A stretch of 64,000 nt of DNA from Bacillus tuaregi. Lineage in GTDB: Bacteria; Bacillota; Bacilli; Bacillales; Cytobacillaceae. A program made the position numbers and the translations under genes. Below the pieces are notes generated by a model. The model worked only from the letters and a program-made list of their open reading frames with translations. It did no database searches and had not been told where the DNA came from. The stretch spans positions 186,001-250,000 of the forward strand of contig NZ_LT629730.1 in NCBI RefSeq assembly GCF_900104575.1. Direction: 5' to 3'. Shown in pieces: positions 62,643 to 64,000 of this stretch (within the stretch, counting starts at the first letter, position 1; each line of letters starts with the position of its first letter).

Positions 62643-63863
62643 TTATTTAATGATTTGTACCTTTTTAATGGCTCTATTGTCAACTTCTAGTATTTTGAAG
62701 GTGAGGTTTTCGCGTTCGATGATGTCACCTGCCTTTGGGAAATCCTTGAATTCCTTAAGGAGGTAGCCAGCGAGAACATCCTCTTCCTCAGGAATTTCGG
62801 TATAGAAAATCGTGTTAAGACGATGAAGCATTATTTTTCCATTACAAATAATCTCGGTGTCCGTCAGTTTTTCAACAAGGGCGTCGCTATTTGAATCGGT
62901 TTCATCCTCAATTTCAAATCCAAGCATGGCCTCAATCACATCTTCATGCGTAATAATTCCCTCTGTACCACCATATTCCTCTAATACAATAGCCATATGC
63001 TTTTTTTCCTTTGTCATTTTATTTAAGACCCATTCGATTGAATGGAATTCATAAACAAACAACGGATTGGTATCACTGAATTCCTCCAGTGTCTTATCAG
63101 GCTCATTTGACCACATTAACAGGTTTCTTGAGTGGAAGATAGCGACAATATCATCAATATTCTCCCGATATACAGGATATCTCGTGAATTGGTTTTGCAT
63201 CACGATATCCCGTACCTCATCAAACGTTGCCGTGCAGGGAAGGGCAATAATGGAAACCCGCGGTGTTTTCATGGCGTCCTTTACATCTAATTCGTAAAAG
63301 TCCAGAACTCCCTTAATCCGGTGGGATTCTGCCTTATTGAATGCCCCTTCAACATCAGCAATATCCACCATTGTCCGAAGCTCTTCCTTTGAGATGGATA
63401 CATCGTTAGGCTGGTCCTTGGATAAGGCGCTTGTAATCATTCCGGTAAGCCAATTAAGGATTGAGGTGATTGGCTTAAAAACAATTACAAAGAAACGAAT
63501 CGCAGGATAAACAAGAAACGCAATTCGGTTTGGAAAGGCTGCCGCAACCGATTTCGGGATGACCTCCGAAAAAATAATAATCACAATCGTTAAAATCGCA
63601 GATGCAATACCTACGTTGAATCCATATTGAATCGCAAGTGTTGTGACGAGTGTTGGAAGCAGGATATTAGCAATATTATTCCCGATTAGTATCGTGGTAA
63701 TAAATTCACTTGGTTTTGATACTAAATCTAATAGCTTTTCTGCTTTTTTATCGTCGTTGCTCGCCATTGTTTGCAGTCGCATCTTGTTCGTTGCTGTCAA
63801 AGCGGTTTCACTTCCGGAAAAGAAAAACGAAACAAATAATAACAAAATGATCGCGATGATCAC
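62643..63863 (-). CDS. CNNM/CorC-HlyC family transport protein with CBS pair
   Basis: A 406-residue membrane protein: CNNM transmembrane domain (about 1-170, three to four helices; FFSGSETALTATNKMRLQ, LIGNNIANILLPTLVTTLA, IFSEVIPKSVAA), two CBS domains (about 195-320; MKTPRVSIIALPC, EEYGGTEGIITHEDVIE) and the C-terminal CorC_HlyC domain (about 330-405). This layout is that of the Bacillus YhdP/YugS group, linked to Mg2+ export and salt tolerance. Start is GTG with GGAGG at 9 bases. Confidence 0.9.
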   Translation of the reverse strand: MIIAIILLLFVSFFFSGSETALTATNKMRLQTMASNDDKKAEKLLDLVSKPSEFITTILIGNNIANILLPTLVTTLAIQYGFNVGIASAILTIVIIIFSEVIPKSVAAAFPNRIAFLVYPAIRFFVIVFKPITSILNWLTGMITSALSKDQPNDVSISKEELRTMVDIADVEGAFNKAESHRIKGVLDFYELDVKDAMKTPRVSIIALPCTATFDEVRDIVMQNQFTRYPVYRENIDDIVAIFHSRNLLMWSNEPDKTLEEFSDTNPLFVYEFHSIEWVLNKMTKEKKHMAIVLEEYGGTEGIITHEDVIEAMLGFEIEDETDSNSDALVEKLTDTEIICNGKIMLHRLNTIFYTEIPEEEDVLAGYLLKEFKDFPKAGDIIERENLTFKILEVDNRAIKKVQIIK

Positions 63864-64000
63864 AAAACATTTCCTCCTTGACTATGTGAAAGATAAGAAT
63901 AGTATGCATGAACTTTATAGTGATTTCAACTTTGGTGTGACTACAGCGTTCTTGCAGGGTTCATAGCCCGTAAATATTTTGGTGATAAAGTTATTGTGAG
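63864..64000. other. Window edge upstream of the CorC-type gene
   Basis: No gene is identified. A plus-strand frame near 63941-64000 (DYSVLAGFIARKYFGDK) looks protein-like but has no start in the window. Confidence 0.3.

Noticed and set aside
63864-64000. M-box magnesium riboswitch upstream of the CorC-type gene
   Set aside because: None of the conserved M-box blocks could be recognised in the 137 bases available, and the window ends there.

Overview
The window looks like chromosomal DNA of a low-GC, endospore-forming Bacillaceae bacterium (Bacillus, Neobacillus or Peribacillus type). The signs are a complete GerA-type germinant receptor operon, GerC-like and other lipoproteins, SLH surface anchoring, a YtrA-type GntR/ABC operon, an M15 D,D-carboxypeptidase with its two-component system, purine-rich Shine-Dalgarno sequences with frequent GTG and TTG starts, and CcpA-type cre sites. 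I see no rRNA, tRNA, CRISPR array, phage structural gene or full-length transposase.

Layout. 1-1.1 kb: the 5' end of a GntR regulator with its palindromic operator, and a CBO0543-type membrane gene cut off by a short repeat. 1.3-5.2 kb: first alpha-glucoside PTS cluster (RpiR regulator, EIICB, GH4 6-phospho-alpha-glucosidase). 5.4-14.8 kb: accessory genes, namely a winged-helix regulator with an MFS exporter, an alpha/beta hydrolase, a Vat streptogramin A acetyltransferase behind a decayed Vgb-like streptogramin B lyase, an MBL hydrolase, a beta-lactamase-fold hydrolase with a TetR regulator, and a GIY-YIG/DUF2087 pair. 15.7-24.5 kb: DUF5105 lipoprotein and TcaA-like pair, YkvI transporter, VanR/VanS/VanY-like trio, DUF2975-XRE pair, and a UppS-type prenyltransferase behind a folded leader. 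24.7-33.3 kb: DMT/LysR divergent pair, gerA-gerC-gerB operon, FbpA-like protein, DUF2161 and DUF2269 proteins. 33.3-42.4 kb: second disaccharide cluster (EIICB, membrane protein, polyol-type dehydrogenase, fructokinase, second GH4 enzyme, second RpiR, stand-alone EIIA). 42.5-64 kb: CinA-type amidase, FNT channel with L-lactate dehydrogenase, PHB-depolymerase-like esterase, SLH protein, XRE-AbrB regulator with MGT glycosyltransferase, Rieske dioxygenase alpha/beta, ytr-like operon, two large histidine kinases, a proline-rich surface protein, a glutaredoxin and a CorC/HlyC-type protein.

How the genes work together. Both EIICBs lack an EIIA domain, and the soluble EIIA at 41.7 kb could serve both. 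In the second cluster, import with phosphorylation, GH4 cleavage, a sorbitol-type dehydrogenase and a fructokinase form a consistent route for a glucosyl-fructose or glucosyl-sorbitol sugar into glucose-6-phosphate and fructose-6-phosphate. Candidate cre sites lie by both clusters and by ykvI.

Two dispersed repeat families shape the window. One is a ~47-bp element starting GTGACAGGCACC that sits against gene ends and twice supplies a stop codon or C-terminus. The other is a ~223-bp strongly folded element, present as six full or internally deleted copies, that brackets the second sugar cluster and the DUF5105/TcaA pair. I read it as a non-autonomous, possibly IS200/IS605-related element with an RNA-like fold; this is inference. 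All functions come from reading sequence motifs; no database search was run.
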